Part shown: one piece after another, positions 9,189 through 18,789 of the stretch | How the letters are laid out: each line of letters opens with the position of its first letter | How positions within the stretch are numbered: the stretch's first letter is position 1 | Assembly: GCA_025059775.1 (NCBI GenBank) | Contig: JANXCW010000004.1 | Location: 124,001-188,000 of the forward strand | Length of the DNA stretch: 64,000 bases | DNA from: Armatimonadota bacterium | GTDB taxonomy: Bacteria; Sysuimicrobiota; Sysuimicrobiia; Sysuimicrobiales; Sysuimicrobiaceae | Direction of reading: 5' to 3' | Made by a program: the position numbers and the translations under genes | Notes under the pieces: generated by a model | Database searches by the model: none | What the model was told of the DNA's origin: nothing | The model's input: only the letters and a program-made list of their open reading frames with translations

Positions 9189-10447
9189 TCCCTTTTAGAC
9201 GGACTCCCCAGGAGGTGGCGCCGCAGGAGGTCGAGCGCGGCCTGGGTGGCGAGGTGCTTGACCCCCTCCCGGCCGAATTGAGGTCCGAAGTCAAACCGCC
9301 GGACCTGGACCCCCCCCTCCTCCGCCAGGGCCACGTACATCCTTCCCACGGGCTTTTCCGGCGTGGCTCCGGATGGTCCCGCGATCCCCGTGATGGCCAC
9401 TCCCAGGTCCGCGGCGAACACCTCCCGCACGCCCCGGGCCATGGCCTCCGCTACCCCCTCCGAGACCGCTCCACGAGCCTGCAGGACCTCCGGAGGAACC
9501 CCCACAAGGGAGCTCTTCGGTTCGTTCGCGTACGCCACCACCCCGCCCCGGAAGTACGCGGAGCTCCCGGGCACGTTGGTAAGCCGGTGGCCCAAAAGCC
9601 CCCCCGTACACGACTCCGCCACCGCCACCGTACGGCGGGAAGCCACGAGCAACCTCGCCACCGCCTCCTCCAGGGTCTCCTGGTCCGTGCCATACACGTA
9701 CCGGTCAATCCGTTCCCGCAGGGCCGCCTCCGCCTCGGAGAGCATGCGATCGACCTCCCCGACCCGTCCCCGGGCGGTAATCCGCAGGTGCACCTCGCCC
9801 AGATGTGCGAGGGGGGCGATGGTGGGGTTGGAGGACCGGAGGAGGTCTTTGATGAGGTCCTCCAGGGCACCCTCTCCGATGCCCACCACCCGCAGAACCC
9901 GGGATCGGATCACCTCCTCCCCCGCCCATCCCCGTTCCTGAAGGTAAGGGACCACCGTCTCCTCGAACATCCCCCGCATCTCCCGGGGAACCCCGGGGAG
10001 CATCACGAGGACCTGATGGTCTCGCTCCCAGAGCACCCCGGGTGCGGTCCCCCACCGGTTCGGGATGGCCTTCGCGCCCCGGGGGAGCAGGGCCTGCCGC
10101 TTTTGGTTCGGGGTGAGGGGACGGTTCCGGCTACGCAACAGGTCCTGGATGTGGGCCCACGAGGCCTCATGGAGCACCAGCTCCACACCCAAAGCCTCCG
10201 CCACCGCCTCCTTGGTGAGGTCGTCCTCCGTGGGACCTAGCCCGCCCGTGAACACGAGGAGCTCCGCGCGGCTAGCCGCGAGCCGGAAGGCCTGCTGAAT
10301 CCGCTCCCGGTTATCCCCCACCGTCTGCCGGAAGTACACGGGGATCCCCAGCTCCGCCAGCCGCTGGCAGAGGTACGTGGCGTTCGTATCCGTGATCTGC
10401 CCCAGCAGGAGCTCGGTGCCCACGGAAAGGATCTCAGCGCGCACCAT
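9185..10447 (-). CDS. cinA: CinA-like nicotinamide-nucleotide amidase / competence-damage protein
   Basis: Two domains: an N-terminal MoCF-like domain (MVRAEILSVGTELLLGQ, later FTGGLGPTEDDLT) acting as an ADP-ribose/NMN-related pyrophosphatase in the family, and a C-terminal PncC amidase domain with VAVAESCTGGLLG and TGIAGPSG. The latter deamidates NMN for NAD recycling. The 420 residues match full-length CinA. I chose the ATG at MVRAEIL because the frame upstream is low-complexity and overlaps the rodZ-like gene. It overlaps that gene by 14 nt and thpR by 4 nt, forming a tight operon. Confidence 0.93.
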   Translation of the reverse strand: MVRAEILSVGTELLLGQITDTNATYLCQRLAELGIPVYFRQTVGDNRERIQQAFRLAASRAELLVFTGGLGPTEDDLTKEAVAEALGVELVLHEASWAHIQDLLRSRNRPLTPNQKRQALLPRGAKAIPNRWGTAPGVLWERDHQVLVMLPGVPREMRGMFEETVVPYLQERGWAGEEVIRSRVLRVVGIGEGALEDLIKDLLRSSNPTIAPLAHLGEVHLRITARGRVGEVDRMLSEAEAALRERIDRYVYGTDQETLEEAVARLLVASRRTVAVAESCTGGLLGHRLTNVPGSSAYFRGGVVAYANEPKSSLVGVPPEVLQARGAVSEGVAEAMARGVREVFAADLGVAITGIAGPSGATPEKPVGRMYVALAEEGGVQVRRFDFGPQFGREGVKHLATQAALDLLRRHLLGSPSKRE

Positions 10448-11192
10448 CCTGTACCCCAAACGTCCGACGCACCACCTCTCCCGGTCCTCCCAGGCGCCCC
10501 AGTTCTTTTCCGTTGACCTCCACCCGTACCCCTCCCGCGTTCCCCAGCACCACGTGGATTCTGCGACGGGCGGTCCATTCCCTCCGCTCCCCCCTCCGCA
10601 GGAATCCCTCGAAGGCCCGACGGTCGTCGGCAAGAACCCGGATCCAGCTCACCTCCTCCCCCACGAGGGCTACCCGCACCCCGAGGGTGGGCTGGAGGGG
10701 TAAGGGGAGATCCGGGGCCAATGGCGGGGAAGGCGACGGGACGGCCACCGGGTGGGCCTGGGGTTGCTGGGTGGAGGAGGAATCCAGGAAGGCCCGCACC
10801 TCCCGGTAGACCGCGTACCCCAGCACCACGAGCCCCGCCGCGAGCGTCAGGAGGAGCCACCGCAGGAAGCGGTGCCACCGGGCCTCCCGCCGCACGGGAT
10901 GGATGGGCACCCTCCCCTGGGCGGTCAGGGCATGGGGACGAGGCAACATGGGAGGAGGACACCGGGGCAACAGGGGTTCGGGATCCAGGCCGAGGAACGT
11001 GGCGTAACTCCGAAGGAATCCCCGGGCGTAGTGGGGCGCGGGGAAGAGATCAAACCGATCCTCCTCCAGGGCCAGCAGGTACCGAACAGGGATTCGCAGC
11101 TCCGCATGCACCTGGTCCAGACTCAGACCAAGGGCTTCCCGGCGTCTGCGCAGGAGCTCCCCGATCCCCGCAGGCGGAGCTGGGCGGTCCAT
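10434..11192 (-). CDS. rodZ: RodZ-like helix-turn-helix membrane protein
   Basis: 252 residues: an N-terminal HTH (about 8-75, ELLRRRREALGLSLDQV), a single membrane segment at about 135-155 (FLRWLLLTLAAGLVVLGYAV), a Pro/Ser-rich linker, then a C-terminal beta-rich DUF4115-type domain (about 185-250). RodZ links MreB to the wall-synthesis machinery and helps rod shape; the gene matches ymfM of Bacillus by position between ftsK/spoIIIE and cinA. The ATG of MDRPAPPAG is preferred over an upstream in-frame ATG because the HTH begins directly after it. Confidence 0.85.
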   Translation of the reverse strand: MDRPAPPAGIGELLRRRREALGLSLDQVHAELRIPVRYLLALEEDRFDLFPAPHYARGFLRSYATFLGLDPEPLLPRCPPPMLPRPHALTAQGRVPIHPVRREARWHRFLRWLLLTLAAGLVVLGYAVYREVRAFLDSSSTQQPQAHPVAVPSPSPPLAPDLPLPLQPTLGVRVALVGEEVSWIRVLADDRRAFEGFLRRGERREWTARRRIHVVLGNAGGVRVEVNGKELGRLGGPGEVVRRTFGVQDGAR

Positions 11193-11237
11193 CCGTCTTC
11201 CATGGTAACAGGGTCCTCGCACCGGGTGCGGTGAGCT

Positions 11238-13466
11238 TCATGGCCCGGTCCGGGGGAACAGGCGCTCCAGCTCCTCCGGTCCCACCAGCACCTCCCGGGG
11301 GTTGGCTCCCTGCGCTGGTCCCACGATCCCCCGGGCCTCCAGCTGGTCCACCAAGCGGGCGGCGCGCACGTAGCCGATCCGCATTTTCCGCTGCAGCAGG
11401 GAAACCGATCCGTAGCCCGCCTGCACCACGATCCGTGCCGCCTGGGCCAGCAACTCGTCCCCCTCCCCCTCCTCCTCCGCGCCCTGCGCCTGGAGCAGCC
11501 CGGCGTCGTAGGCGGGCCGTCCCTGGTCCTTCCAGAAGTCCACGAGCTGTTCAATCTCCGGGTCCGACACGAAGACCCCCTGCACGCGGGTAGGACGGCT
11601 CGCGCCGATGGGGAGGTAGAGCATGTCGCCCCGTCCTAGGAGCTTCTCCGCACCGGGAGCATCGAGGATGGTACGGGAGTCCGCCATGGAGGAGACCGCG
11701 AAGGCGATGCGGGAGGGAATGTTGGCCTTGATGAGACCGGTGATCACGTCCACGGAGGGACGCTGGGTCGCCACCACTAGGTGGATGCCCGTGGCCCTGC
11801 TCAACTGCGCGAGCCGCACGATGCAGTCCTCGAACTCCGCGGGCGCCACCATCATGAGATCCGCCAGTTCGTCGATGATCACCACCACGTACGGCAGGGC
11901 CCCATCTTCCCCCTCCCCCAGCTTCTCCCCCGGGATCTCCCGGAGGGCGCGTTCCCGTTCCTCCGGAGGTAAGCCGTTGAAGGCCTGAAGGTTCCGGACT
12001 CCGGCCCGAGCGAAGACCTCGTACCGCCGCTCCACGCCCTCCAGGATGCGCCGCAGCTTCGCCGCAGCCTCCTTCGGGGTGCGCACCACGGGCACGAGGA
12101 GGTGCGGAACGTCCTCATAGTGCACCAGTTCCACCCGTTTGGGATCGATGAGCACCAACCGCACCTGGTCCGGCGTGGCCCGCATGAGCAGGCACGCGAT
12201 GATGGCGTTCAGCATCACGCTCTTCCCCGATCCCGTGGCCCCCGCGATCAGCAGGTGTGGCATCTCCGCCAGGTTCGCCACCACCGAATATCCCGCGATG
12301 TCCTTGCCGAGGGCCACCAGCAAGGGATCCGGGCGCTCGAAGGGGGAAGCGTCTAAGAGTTCCCGCAGGGTCACCAGGACCGCCTGCTCGTTGGGGAGTT
12401 CGATGCCCACCGCGGATTTCCCGGGAATAGGGGCCTCGATGCGCACGGACTGGGCAGCGAGAGCCAGGGCGATGTCGTTCGCGAGGCTCGTGATGCGTTG
12501 CACCTTGACCCCCGGGGCTGGCTGGAGCTCGTAGCGGGTTACCACCGGTCCCTGCTCCCACCCCACACATCGGGCCTCCACCCCGAACGAGCGGAGGGTC
12601 GCCTCCAGGGTACGGGCTACCTCCTGGGGCTGCAGCTTCTGGCGCGTGCGGGGGTCGGGAGGCGGGTGGAGAAGATCCAGGGGCGGAAGGATCCACCGGC
12701 CCGCGGGGGGAGCTTCCACCATGAGGAGGGGTTCAGGGTGTCCGCCGGGATCCTGTGCATCGGGTGGTGGCAAGTCCACGGGTGTAGGAGGTGGAAGCGG
12801 CCGGGAAGCCCGCCTGGGGCTCAGGGGGATCACCCGCAACCTGTGGGGCAGGGGCGTATCCGGCATCCGGTTCGCGGAGATCCCGCGGCCCTCCGGCGAC
12901 CGCCTCCGCTCCCGGATCCGGGCCCTTATCCGCGCCCCAAGCACCTGTACCCCGTCTGCTACGGCCTCTAGGCCCCGCAGGGGACTGCGCTGGATCAGCA
13001 GGGACAAGGCGCACAGGCCGGTCATGGCCACGCCCACCCAGGCTCCGAAAGCTCCCATGAGGCGCCGCCACCCCCACGCCTGCACCCCTCCCACTACCCC
13101 GCCTCCCCCTCCGGCCACGCCGGTTGCGATCTCCCGCCCCGGAGGAACCGAGGCATGAGACCAGAGCACGAGTCCCGCGAAGGCCAGTAGGAGGCCCCCT
13201 AGACGGGGGGTGAGCCGGGGGCGTTGCAGCGTGAGGAGCAGGAAGCCCAGAAGGGCGAGGAAGGCGGGAAGGCCCCACGCATGGATCCCAAACAGCCACC
13301 GGGCACTGGACCGGAGGACGCCGCTGAGGGCACCGTCCGCACCAGGCAGCAGGCTCAGCGCCCACGCGGAGGCGGCCACCAGCAAAACCACACTGAGGGT
13401 CCTGCGGGCTGGACTGCGGCGCCTCGGGCGGCGGGTGGCGGAACGGGGGCGGGCTGGGCGGCTCAT
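11238..13466 (-). CDS. ftsK: DNA translocase FtsK/SpoIIIE
   Basis: 742 residues. An Arg-rich start is followed by four N-terminal membrane segments (about residues 20-165), a Pro-rich linker, and the RecA-like motor with Walker A AGATGSGKS and Walker B VVIIDELADL. A C-terminal winged-helix gamma domain (about 670-740) reads polar DNA sequences. The protein pumps chromosome ends through the closing septum and activates XerCD. The start overlaps the uppP stop (ATGA); an ATG 15 nt upstream (MEVRR) is an alternative. Placement next to rodZ and recA follows the Bacillota order. Confidence 0.95.
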   Translation of the reverse strand: MSRPARPRSATRRPRRRSPARRTLSVVLLVAASAWALSLLPGADGALSGVLRSSARWLFGIHAWGLPAFLALLGFLLLTLQRPRLTPRLGGLLLAFAGLVLWSHASVPPGREIATGVAGGGGGVVGGVQAWGWRRLMGAFGAWVGVAMTGLCALSLLIQRSPLRGLEAVADGVQVLGARIRARIRERRRSPEGRGISANRMPDTPLPHRLRVIPLSPRRASRPLPPPTPVDLPPPDAQDPGGHPEPLLMVEAPPAGRWILPPLDLLHPPPDPRTRQKLQPQEVARTLEATLRSFGVEARCVGWEQGPVVTRYELQPAPGVKVQRITSLANDIALALAAQSVRIEAPIPGKSAVGIELPNEQAVLVTLRELLDASPFERPDPLLVALGKDIAGYSVVANLAEMPHLLIAGATGSGKSVMLNAIIACLLMRATPDQVRLVLIDPKRVELVHYEDVPHLLVPVVRTPKEAAAKLRRILEGVERRYEVFARAGVRNLQAFNGLPPEERERALREIPGEKLGEGEDGALPYVVVIIDELADLMMVAPAEFEDCIVRLAQLSRATGIHLVVATQRPSVDVITGLIKANIPSRIAFAVSSMADSRTILDAPGAEKLLGRGDMLYLPIGASRPTRVQGVFVSDPEIEQLVDFWKDQGRPAYDAGLLQAQGAEEEGEGDELLAQAARIVVQAGYGSVSLLQRKMRIGYVRAARLVDQLEARGIVGPAQGANPREVLVGPEELERLFPRTGP

Positions 13467-14281
13467 ACGCCGCACCTCCATGCGTACGCCAGGACCCCCA
13501 GCCCCACGATCCAGCAGTACCAGGAGAAGGTCCTCAGGCGGCCGTGCTGGAGGATGCGAACCAGCCCCAGGATGGCCACCATCCCGAACCCCAGAGCACT
13601 CGTGAACCCCACCAGGAGTTCCGCTGGGGAGTATCCCAGGAAGACCGCTGCCTGCCAATCCCGGGCCAGGGAGAAAGCCGCAGCCCCGAGGATCGCGGGA
13701 ACCGCGGACAGGAAGGAATAGCGGGCCGCCTCTTCCCGCCCGATCCCCCGCCACAGGGCCGTGACGATGGTGATCCCGGACCGGGAGATCCCCGGGACGA
13801 TGGAGACCGCCTGTGCGAGCCCCACCCACCCTGCGTCCGCCCACGTCATGTGGGGCAGAGTTCGGTTGCCGCTACGGGGTGCCCACCAGAGGAGGAGACC
13901 CGTGAGCACCAGCTGGATCGCGGTCCACCGGATCGAGGCGAACAGGGCCCCAAGCGGCTCCGCGAAGGCCAGCCCCACAAGGCCCGTGATGGCGGTGGTG
14001 CAGAGCAACAGCCACACTACCCGACCGGGCTGTCCTGGGGTGAGATCGAGGGGGGAACGCCTCCAGACCTGCAGGAGGCGGGCCAGATCCCTCCCGTAGA
14101 GGACCAACACCGCGCCCACGGTTCCCAGGTGCAGCACGGCCTCCAGGGCAAGCCCCGGCCTGGGAAGTCCTAGGAGGAACTCCGCGAAGACCAGGTGCGC
14201 GGAGCTGCTCACCGGGAGGAACTCCGTAAGACCCTGGACCGCACCCAGGACCACCATCTGCCACAGGTAGGGGGTCCCCAT
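13463..14281 (-). CDS. uppP: Undecaprenyl-diphosphatase UppP/BacA
   Basis: An integral membrane phosphatase of 272 residues with about eight hydrophobic segments. It recycles undecaprenyl pyrophosphate to the monophosphate used for peptidoglycan and surface glycans. Both active-site blocks are visible: QGLTEFLPVSSSAHL near residue 15 and PGISRSG in the second half, with the catalytic Glu and Ser/Arg retained. It starts 6 nt downstream of the RNase J stop and overlaps ftsK by 4 nt. Family members confer bacitracin tolerance. Confidence 0.95.
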   Translation of the reverse strand: MGTPYLWQMVVLGAVQGLTEFLPVSSSAHLVFAEFLLGLPRPGLALEAVLHLGTVGAVLVLYGRDLARLLQVWRRSPLDLTPGQPGRVVWLLLCTTAITGLVGLAFAEPLGALFASIRWTAIQLVLTGLLLWWAPRSGNRTLPHMTWADAGWVGLAQAVSIVPGISRSGITIVTALWRGIGREEAARYSFLSAVPAILGAAAFSLARDWQAAVFLGYSPAELLVGFTSALGFGMVAILGLVRILQHGRLRTFSWYCWIVGLGVLAYAWRCGV

Positions 14282-14287
14282 GGTCCG

Positions 14288-15958
14288 CTAGAGTTCTACG
14301 ACGAGGGGGAGGATCATAGGTTGCCGCCCCGTTTTCCGGTGCAGGAACCGGAAGAGGGCATCGCGGATTTCTCCCCGCACCACCCCGAGCTCCGTCTGCC
14401 CCCGCCGCCAGCACCGCATCACCACCTCGGTGACCCGCTGGCGGCTTTCCTGGAGGAGTCCGCTCGCCTCCGGTGCGTGCACGAACCCCCGGGTCACGAG
14501 CTCCGGTCCATGCACGATCCGGCCGCTCTCCCGGTCAATCCCCACCACCGCGACCACGATCCCGTCCCGGGCGAGGTGCTGACGGTCCCGGAGCACGGCC
14601 TCCCCCACATCCCCCACGCCCAGCCCGTCCACGAGCACGTTGGAGACCTCCTCCCGGCCCGCCACACGGCCTTCCGCGGTGGTGAAGGCAAAGACGGTCC
14701 CGTTGGTGCCCACTAGGACCCGCTCCGGCGGGAGCCCCACGCTTTGCGCGAGGCGCGCGTTGAGCACCAGGTGCCGGTACTCCCCGTGTACGGGCACCAC
14801 GTACCGGGGGCGGAGGAGGTTGATCATCAGCCGGAGCTCCTCCTGGGAGGCGTGTCCGGAGACGTGCATCTCCGAGGCAGTCCCATAGATGACCTCCGCA
14901 CCGGCCCGGAACAGGGCATCCACGGTCCGCGCCACCAGGACTTCGTTGCCGGGGATGGGGGAAGCGGAGAAGACCACGGTGTCCCCGGGTCGGAGGGAGA
15001 TCTGTCGGTGGGATCCTACAGAGATACGGGCCAAGGCGGAGAAGGGCTCTCCCTGGGACCCCGTCACCAGGACCAGGACCTGGGAAGCTGCCATACGGTT
15101 GGCCTCTTCCACAGAGACAAGAAGCCCGCTAGGGACCCGGAGGTAGCCGAGGGAGCGGGCGGTCCGGACTACCTCCTCCATACTGCGCCCCACCACCGCC
15201 ACCTTCCGGCGCACCCGTGCCGCGGCCTCTATAGCCTGCTGGATCCGGTGCACGTTCGTGGCGAACGTGGTGAGCAGGATGCGGCCGGAGATTCGAGGGA
15301 AGCGCTCCTGGAAGGCCTCCCCTACCACCCGTTCCGAAGGCGTCACGCCGGGCCGCTCCACGTTCGTGCTGTCGAGGAACAGGGCCAGCACCCCTTCCTC
15401 CCCCAGCTCCGCGAGCCGAGCGAGGTCCGGGGGTTGTCCATCGATGGGAGTCTGATCGAACTTGAAGTCCCCGCTGAAGACCAAGGTGCCCACGGGGGTG
15501 CGCAGTGCGAGGGCGCAGCTGTCCGGGATGCTGTGGCTCACCCGGATCCACTCCGCCTCGAAGGGCCCCAACCGGATCCGCGTCCGGGGCTGGGTGGTGT
15601 GGAAGGTAGCCTGCGGAGGCGCCTTGGCCCGGGCGAGGCCTACGGTAAGTCGGGTCCCGTAGACGGGCACGGGCAGGGTGCGCAGGAGGAACGGCAGAGC
15701 TCCCACGTGGTCCTCATGCCCGTGGGTCAGCAGCACCCCCAGCACCCGGCGCCCGTCCCGGCGGAGCACGGAGAAGTCCGGGATCACGAGATCTACGCCA
15801 AAGAGCTCCTCCTCCGGGAACTGGACCCCTGCATCCACCAGCACCGCCTCGTGGCGCCACTGGACAAGGGTGGCGTTCTTGCCGATCTCTCCGAGCCCGC
15901 CCAGGGGGATCACCCGGAGGGCTCCATCCGCGTGAGGAAGCCCACGGCCCCGAGCCAT
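14288..15958 (-). CDS. rnj: Ribonuclease J
   Basis: A metallo-beta-lactamase/beta-CASP ribonuclease of 556 residues with 5'-3' exonuclease and endonuclease roles in mRNA decay and rRNA maturation. THGHEDHVGALP (from residue 78) supplies the dinuclear zinc ligands. Later motifs GDFKFD, SGHAS and VPVHGEYRH are typical of RNase J, followed by the C-terminal domain. It begins directly after the dapA TAG with no gap. The order dapA then RNase J equals dapA-rnjB in Bacillus. Confidence 0.94.
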   Translation of the reverse strand: MARGRGLPHADGALRVIPLGGLGEIGKNATLVQWRHEAVLVDAGVQFPEEELFGVDLVIPDFSVLRRDGRRVLGVLLTHGHEDHVGALPFLLRTLPVPVYGTRLTVGLARAKAPPQATFHTTQPRTRIRLGPFEAEWIRVSHSIPDSCALALRTPVGTLVFSGDFKFDQTPIDGQPPDLARLAELGEEGVLALFLDSTNVERPGVTPSERVVGEAFQERFPRISGRILLTTFATNVHRIQQAIEAAARVRRKVAVVGRSMEEVVRTARSLGYLRVPSGLLVSVEEANRMAASQVLVLVTGSQGEPFSALARISVGSHRQISLRPGDTVVFSASPIPGNEVLVARTVDALFRAGAEVIYGTASEMHVSGHASQEELRLMINLLRPRYVVPVHGEYRHLVLNARLAQSVGLPPERVLVGTNGTVFAFTTAEGRVAGREEVSNVLVDGLGVGDVGEAVLRDRQHLARDGIVVAVVGIDRESGRIVHGPELVTRGFVHAPEASGLLQESRQRVTEVVMRCWRRGQTELGVVRGEIRDALFRFLHRKTGRQPMILPLVVEL

Positions 15959-16852
15959 CTACGCCACGGCGGCCACCGCCAGCTCCTGCAGGACCGCAGC
16001 GATCTGCTCCCGTTCCTTCTCCGTGGCCGCCACGAGGGGCAGCCGGGGGGCTCCTATGGGAAAGCCCACCAGGCTGAGGGCGGCTTTGAGGGGCACGGGG
16101 TTGGGCGCGATGAAGAGCACCCGGAAGAGCGGATACAGACGCAGGTGCAGCCGCCGGGCCTCCGCCACCCGGCCCGCGAAGAAGAGATCGATCATCTCCC
16201 CGATCTGGCGGCCCACCAGGTGCGAGGCTACGCTCACCACACCCACCGCCCCCACGCTCAGGTAGGGCAGGGTAAGGCTGTCGTCCCCGCTGTAGATGAG
16301 GAAATCCTCGGACGTGCGGCGCCGGATCTCGGAGACCTGGTCCGGGCTTCCCGAGGCGTCCTTGACGCCCACGATGTTGGGGATCTCGCTCAACCGGGCC
16401 ACGGTTTCCGGCAGCATGTTGGTGCCCGTGCGGGCCGGGATGTTGTAGAGGAGGATGGGCAGATCCACCCGTTCCGCGATGGCCCGGAAGTGGCGGTAGA
16501 TCCCCTCCTGCGAGGGACGGTTGTAGTACGGGACCACGAGCAAGAGCCCGTCCGCACCCGCCCGCTTGGCCTCCTCGCTGAGGTGGATGGAGTGGGCGGT
16601 GTCGTAGGTCCCGGTTCCCGCGATCACGGGGACTTGTCCCCCCACCGCCTCTTTCGCCACGCGCACGAGTCGGATCTTCTCCTCGTCGGAGAGGGTAGGA
16701 GCTTCCCCCGTGGTACCGCACACCACGAGGGCATCCGATCCGGTCTCCACCAAGCGCTGGGCAAGCTGTGCGGCCCGTGCCTCGTCGAGCTCGCCATTGG
16801 GACCGAATGGCGTGGCCATGGCCGTGATGACCCGTCCCCAGTTCATCTCCAT
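15959..16852 (-). CDS. dapA: 4-hydroxy-tetrahydrodipicolinate synthase
   Basis: Condenses pyruvate with aspartate semialdehyde, the branch step of lysine and diaminopimelate synthesis. 297 residues in a TIM barrel. The Thr-Thr pair of the catalytic triad is at 47-48 (CGTTGEAPT), the tyrosine in LLYNIPARTG (about 137), and the Schiff-base lysine in VGVKDASGS (about 165). The start is set by GGGAGG ahead of MEMNW; the ATG two codons later is an alternative. It is 52 nt from asd and abuts RNase J. Confidence 0.96.
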   Translation of the reverse strand: MEMNWGRVITAMATPFGPNGELDEARAAQLAQRLVETGSDALVVCGTTGEAPTLSDEEKIRLVRVAKEAVGGQVPVIAGTGTYDTAHSIHLSEEAKRAGADGLLLVVPYYNRPSQEGIYRHFRAIAERVDLPILLYNIPARTGTNMLPETVARLSEIPNIVGVKDASGSPDQVSEIRRRTSEDFLIYSGDDSLTLPYLSVGAVGVVSVASHLVGRQIGEMIDLFFAGRVAEARRLHLRLYPLFRVLFIAPNPVPLKAALSLVGFPIGAPRLPLVAATEKEREQIAAVLQELAVAAVA

Positions 16853-16904
16853 CGCCTCCCCCGATGGTCTTGCCTGGTCAATTCCCCACGCACCCCTCCC
16901 TTCC

Positions 16905-17945
16905 CTACCGGCGGGCCGGGGCCTTGCCCAGGCTGGGGTCCCGGGCGATGAGGGCCTCCGCGATCTGAACCGCGTTGAGGGCAGCTCCCTTCCGGAGGTT
17001 GTCCGCCACCGCGAAGAAGGCCAGGTTTCCCATTCCGTCCCGCCGGAGGCGTCCCACGTATACCGGGTCACGGCTGGCGGCGCAGAGCGGGGTGGGATAC
17101 CGGTGGCGGAGGGGGTCGTCCACCACCTCGATCCCCAGAGCCCGGGCAAGGACCTTCCGGGCCTCCTCCGGGGTAGGAGTGCGCGCGAAGGCCGCGTGCA
17201 CCGCCACCCCGTGGCCCACCAAGGTAGGCACCCGCACGCAGGTGACGGCCACCTCCAGGTCTGGGAGTTCCAGGATCTTGCGGCTTTCCAGCAGCGCCTT
17301 GCGCTCCTCACTGGTCCACCCATCCTCCTTCACGGATCCGATGGCGGGGAGGAGGTTCAGGGCGATGGGGTGCGGGAACGCATCCCCCAAGGGCTCCGTG
17401 AGGGGTTCTCCCCGCTCCACCACGGCCCGCAGCTCCAGCCACAGCTGTTCCGTCCCCCGCTGCCCCGCACCGGAGACGGACTGGTAGGAGCAGACCACCA
17501 CCCGCCGCAGCCCGAACGCCTGGTGGAGGGGAGCGAGGGGCATGAGGAAGGTGGCGGTGGTGCAGTTGGGGTTGGCGATGATGTTGCGGGGTCGGTCCAG
17601 AATCCGGTGGCCGTTGATCTCGGGGATCACGAGCGGCACGTCCGGCTCCAGCCGGAACGCCGCGGAGTTGTCGATCACCACGCATCCGCGGGCCGCAGCC
17701 CGGGGCACCCACTCCCGGGCCACCTCATCCGGGGTATCGAAGAGGGCAAGATCGCACCCCTCGAACGCCTCCTCGCACACGGCCTCCACGGGGTGCCCGT
17801 CCACCCGCTTCCCCGCGGAGCGCGGGCTTGCCAGCAGCCGCAGCTCCCGGAGCGGGAAGTCCCGGGTCTCCAGAATGTTCACCACCTGGCGCCCCACCGC
17901 GCCCGTGGCACCCACTACAGCGACCACGTATCCCCTGGACACCAT
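16905..17945 (-). CDS. asd: Aspartate-semialdehyde dehydrogenase
   Basis: NADPH-dependent reduction of aspartyl phosphate to the semialdehyde, feeding DapA and threonine/methionine synthesis. The 346 residues carry the Rossmann motif VGATGAVG (11-18), the nucleophilic cysteine in ANPNCTTA (about 128), and the catalytic histidine region near RVPTLVGHG. The gene sits between dapB and dapA on one strand, so three diaminopimelate steps are co-transcribed; in Bacillus asd also precedes the dap genes. Confidence 0.96.
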   Translation of the reverse strand: MVSRGYVVAVVGATGAVGRQVVNILETRDFPLRELRLLASPRSAGKRVDGHPVEAVCEEAFEGCDLALFDTPDEVAREWVPRAAARGCVVIDNSAAFRLEPDVPLVIPEINGHRILDRPRNIIANPNCTTATFLMPLAPLHQAFGLRRVVVCSYQSVSGAGQRGTEQLWLELRAVVERGEPLTEPLGDAFPHPIALNLLPAIGSVKEDGWTSEERKALLESRKILELPDLEVAVTCVRVPTLVGHGVAVHAAFARTPTPEEARKVLARALGIEVVDDPLRHRYPTPLCAASRDPVYVGRLRRDGMGNLAFFAVADNLRKGAALNAVQIAEALIARDPSLGKAPARR

Positions 17946-17967
17946 TTCACCTCCGCAACCCCGATGG

Positions 17968-18789
17968 TTACCCCTCCAGGGTCAGCAGGTTCTCCAGGCC
18001 CACCACGAGGTGGTCCAGCTCCACCACCCGCCGAATGGCCAGCAGCACTCCCGGAAGGTACGCCTCATCCCCCATGGCATCGTGGCGGATGCGGAGAACC
18101 TGCCCGGGCCCGCCGAAGACCACCTCCTGGTGGGCCATCAGCCCCGGAAGCCGCACGCTGTGTACCCGGATCCCCTCATATACCCCGCCGCGGACCCCCG
18201 GCACCGTCTCCGTCTCCTGGACCTTAGATTCCGGGAGGGCGGAGCGGGCGGAGGCGATGAGCTGAGCGGTCCGGAGTGCGGTGCCGCTCGGTGCATCCTT
18301 TTTCCGGTCGTGGTGGAGCTCCACGATCTCCACGTGCGGAAAGTGACGGGCCGCGAGTTCCGCGAACCGCATCATGAGGGCGGCCCCCAGGGCGAAGTTG
18401 GGAGCCACCACCCCCCCAAGGCCTCGCTCCCCGCACGCCCGCTCGAGGACCCCGATCGCGGCGGGATCGTACCCCGTTCCCCCCACCACGGGCCGCACGC
18501 CCCGATGGACCGCGCGGAGGGCGTTGGTCACCGTGGCCGCACCCACGGCAAAGTCCACGAGCACATCCGCCATCAGCCCCTCGATCTCCTCCGCGGGCCG
18601 GATGGGGACCCCGACTGGCCCCACTCCCGCCACCTCTCCCGCGTCCTCTCCGAGGGCGCGCGTGTGGCCGAAGGCCGCCACGAGAAGGAGATCCGGCTCC
18701 CGGACCACGGCTCGGACCACCGCGCGGCCCATCCGGCCCGCAGCCCCAGAGACCGCTACCCGTAGGACGGACGGAGCGAACGGTCTCAC
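17968..18789 (-). CDS. dapB: 4-hydroxy-tetrahydrodipicolinate reductase
   Basis: Reduces the DapA product on the way to diaminopimelate and lysine. It has the N-terminal nucleotide-binding GAAGRMGRA, the middle GGTGYD region and the catalytic IVELHHDRKKDAPSGTA with His-His and Lys, all family-typical. 273 residues. It starts with GTG overlapping the stop of the M16 peptidase (GTGA). In Bacillus this position holds the dipicolinate synthase genes spoVFAB, which are absent here. Confidence 0.95.
   Translation of the reverse strand: MRPFAPSVLRVAVSGAAGRMGRAVVRAVVREPDLLLVAAFGHTRALGEDAGEVAGVGPVGVPIRPAEEIEGLMADVLVDFAVGAATVTNALRAVHRGVRPVVGGTGYDPAAIGVLERACGERGLGGVVAPNFALGAALMMRFAELAARHFPHVEIVELHHDRKKDAPSGTALRTAQLIASARSALPESKVQETETVPGVRGGVYEGIRVHSVRLPGLMAHQEVVFGGPGQVLRIRHDAMGDEAYLPGVLLAIRRVVELDHLVVGLENLLTLEG

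Noticed and set aside
14744-16951. A 735-codon open frame on the plus strand opposite RNase J and dapA
   Set aside because: It is antisense to two clear enzymes, is low-complexity (His/Gly/Pro/Arg-rich) and has no recognisable domain; it arises from GC-rich codon bias.
16853-17323. Upstream in-frame extension of dapA through asd
   Set aside because: The residues before MEMNW have no DapA similarity and lie antiphase inside asd; a ribosome site marks the downstream ATG.
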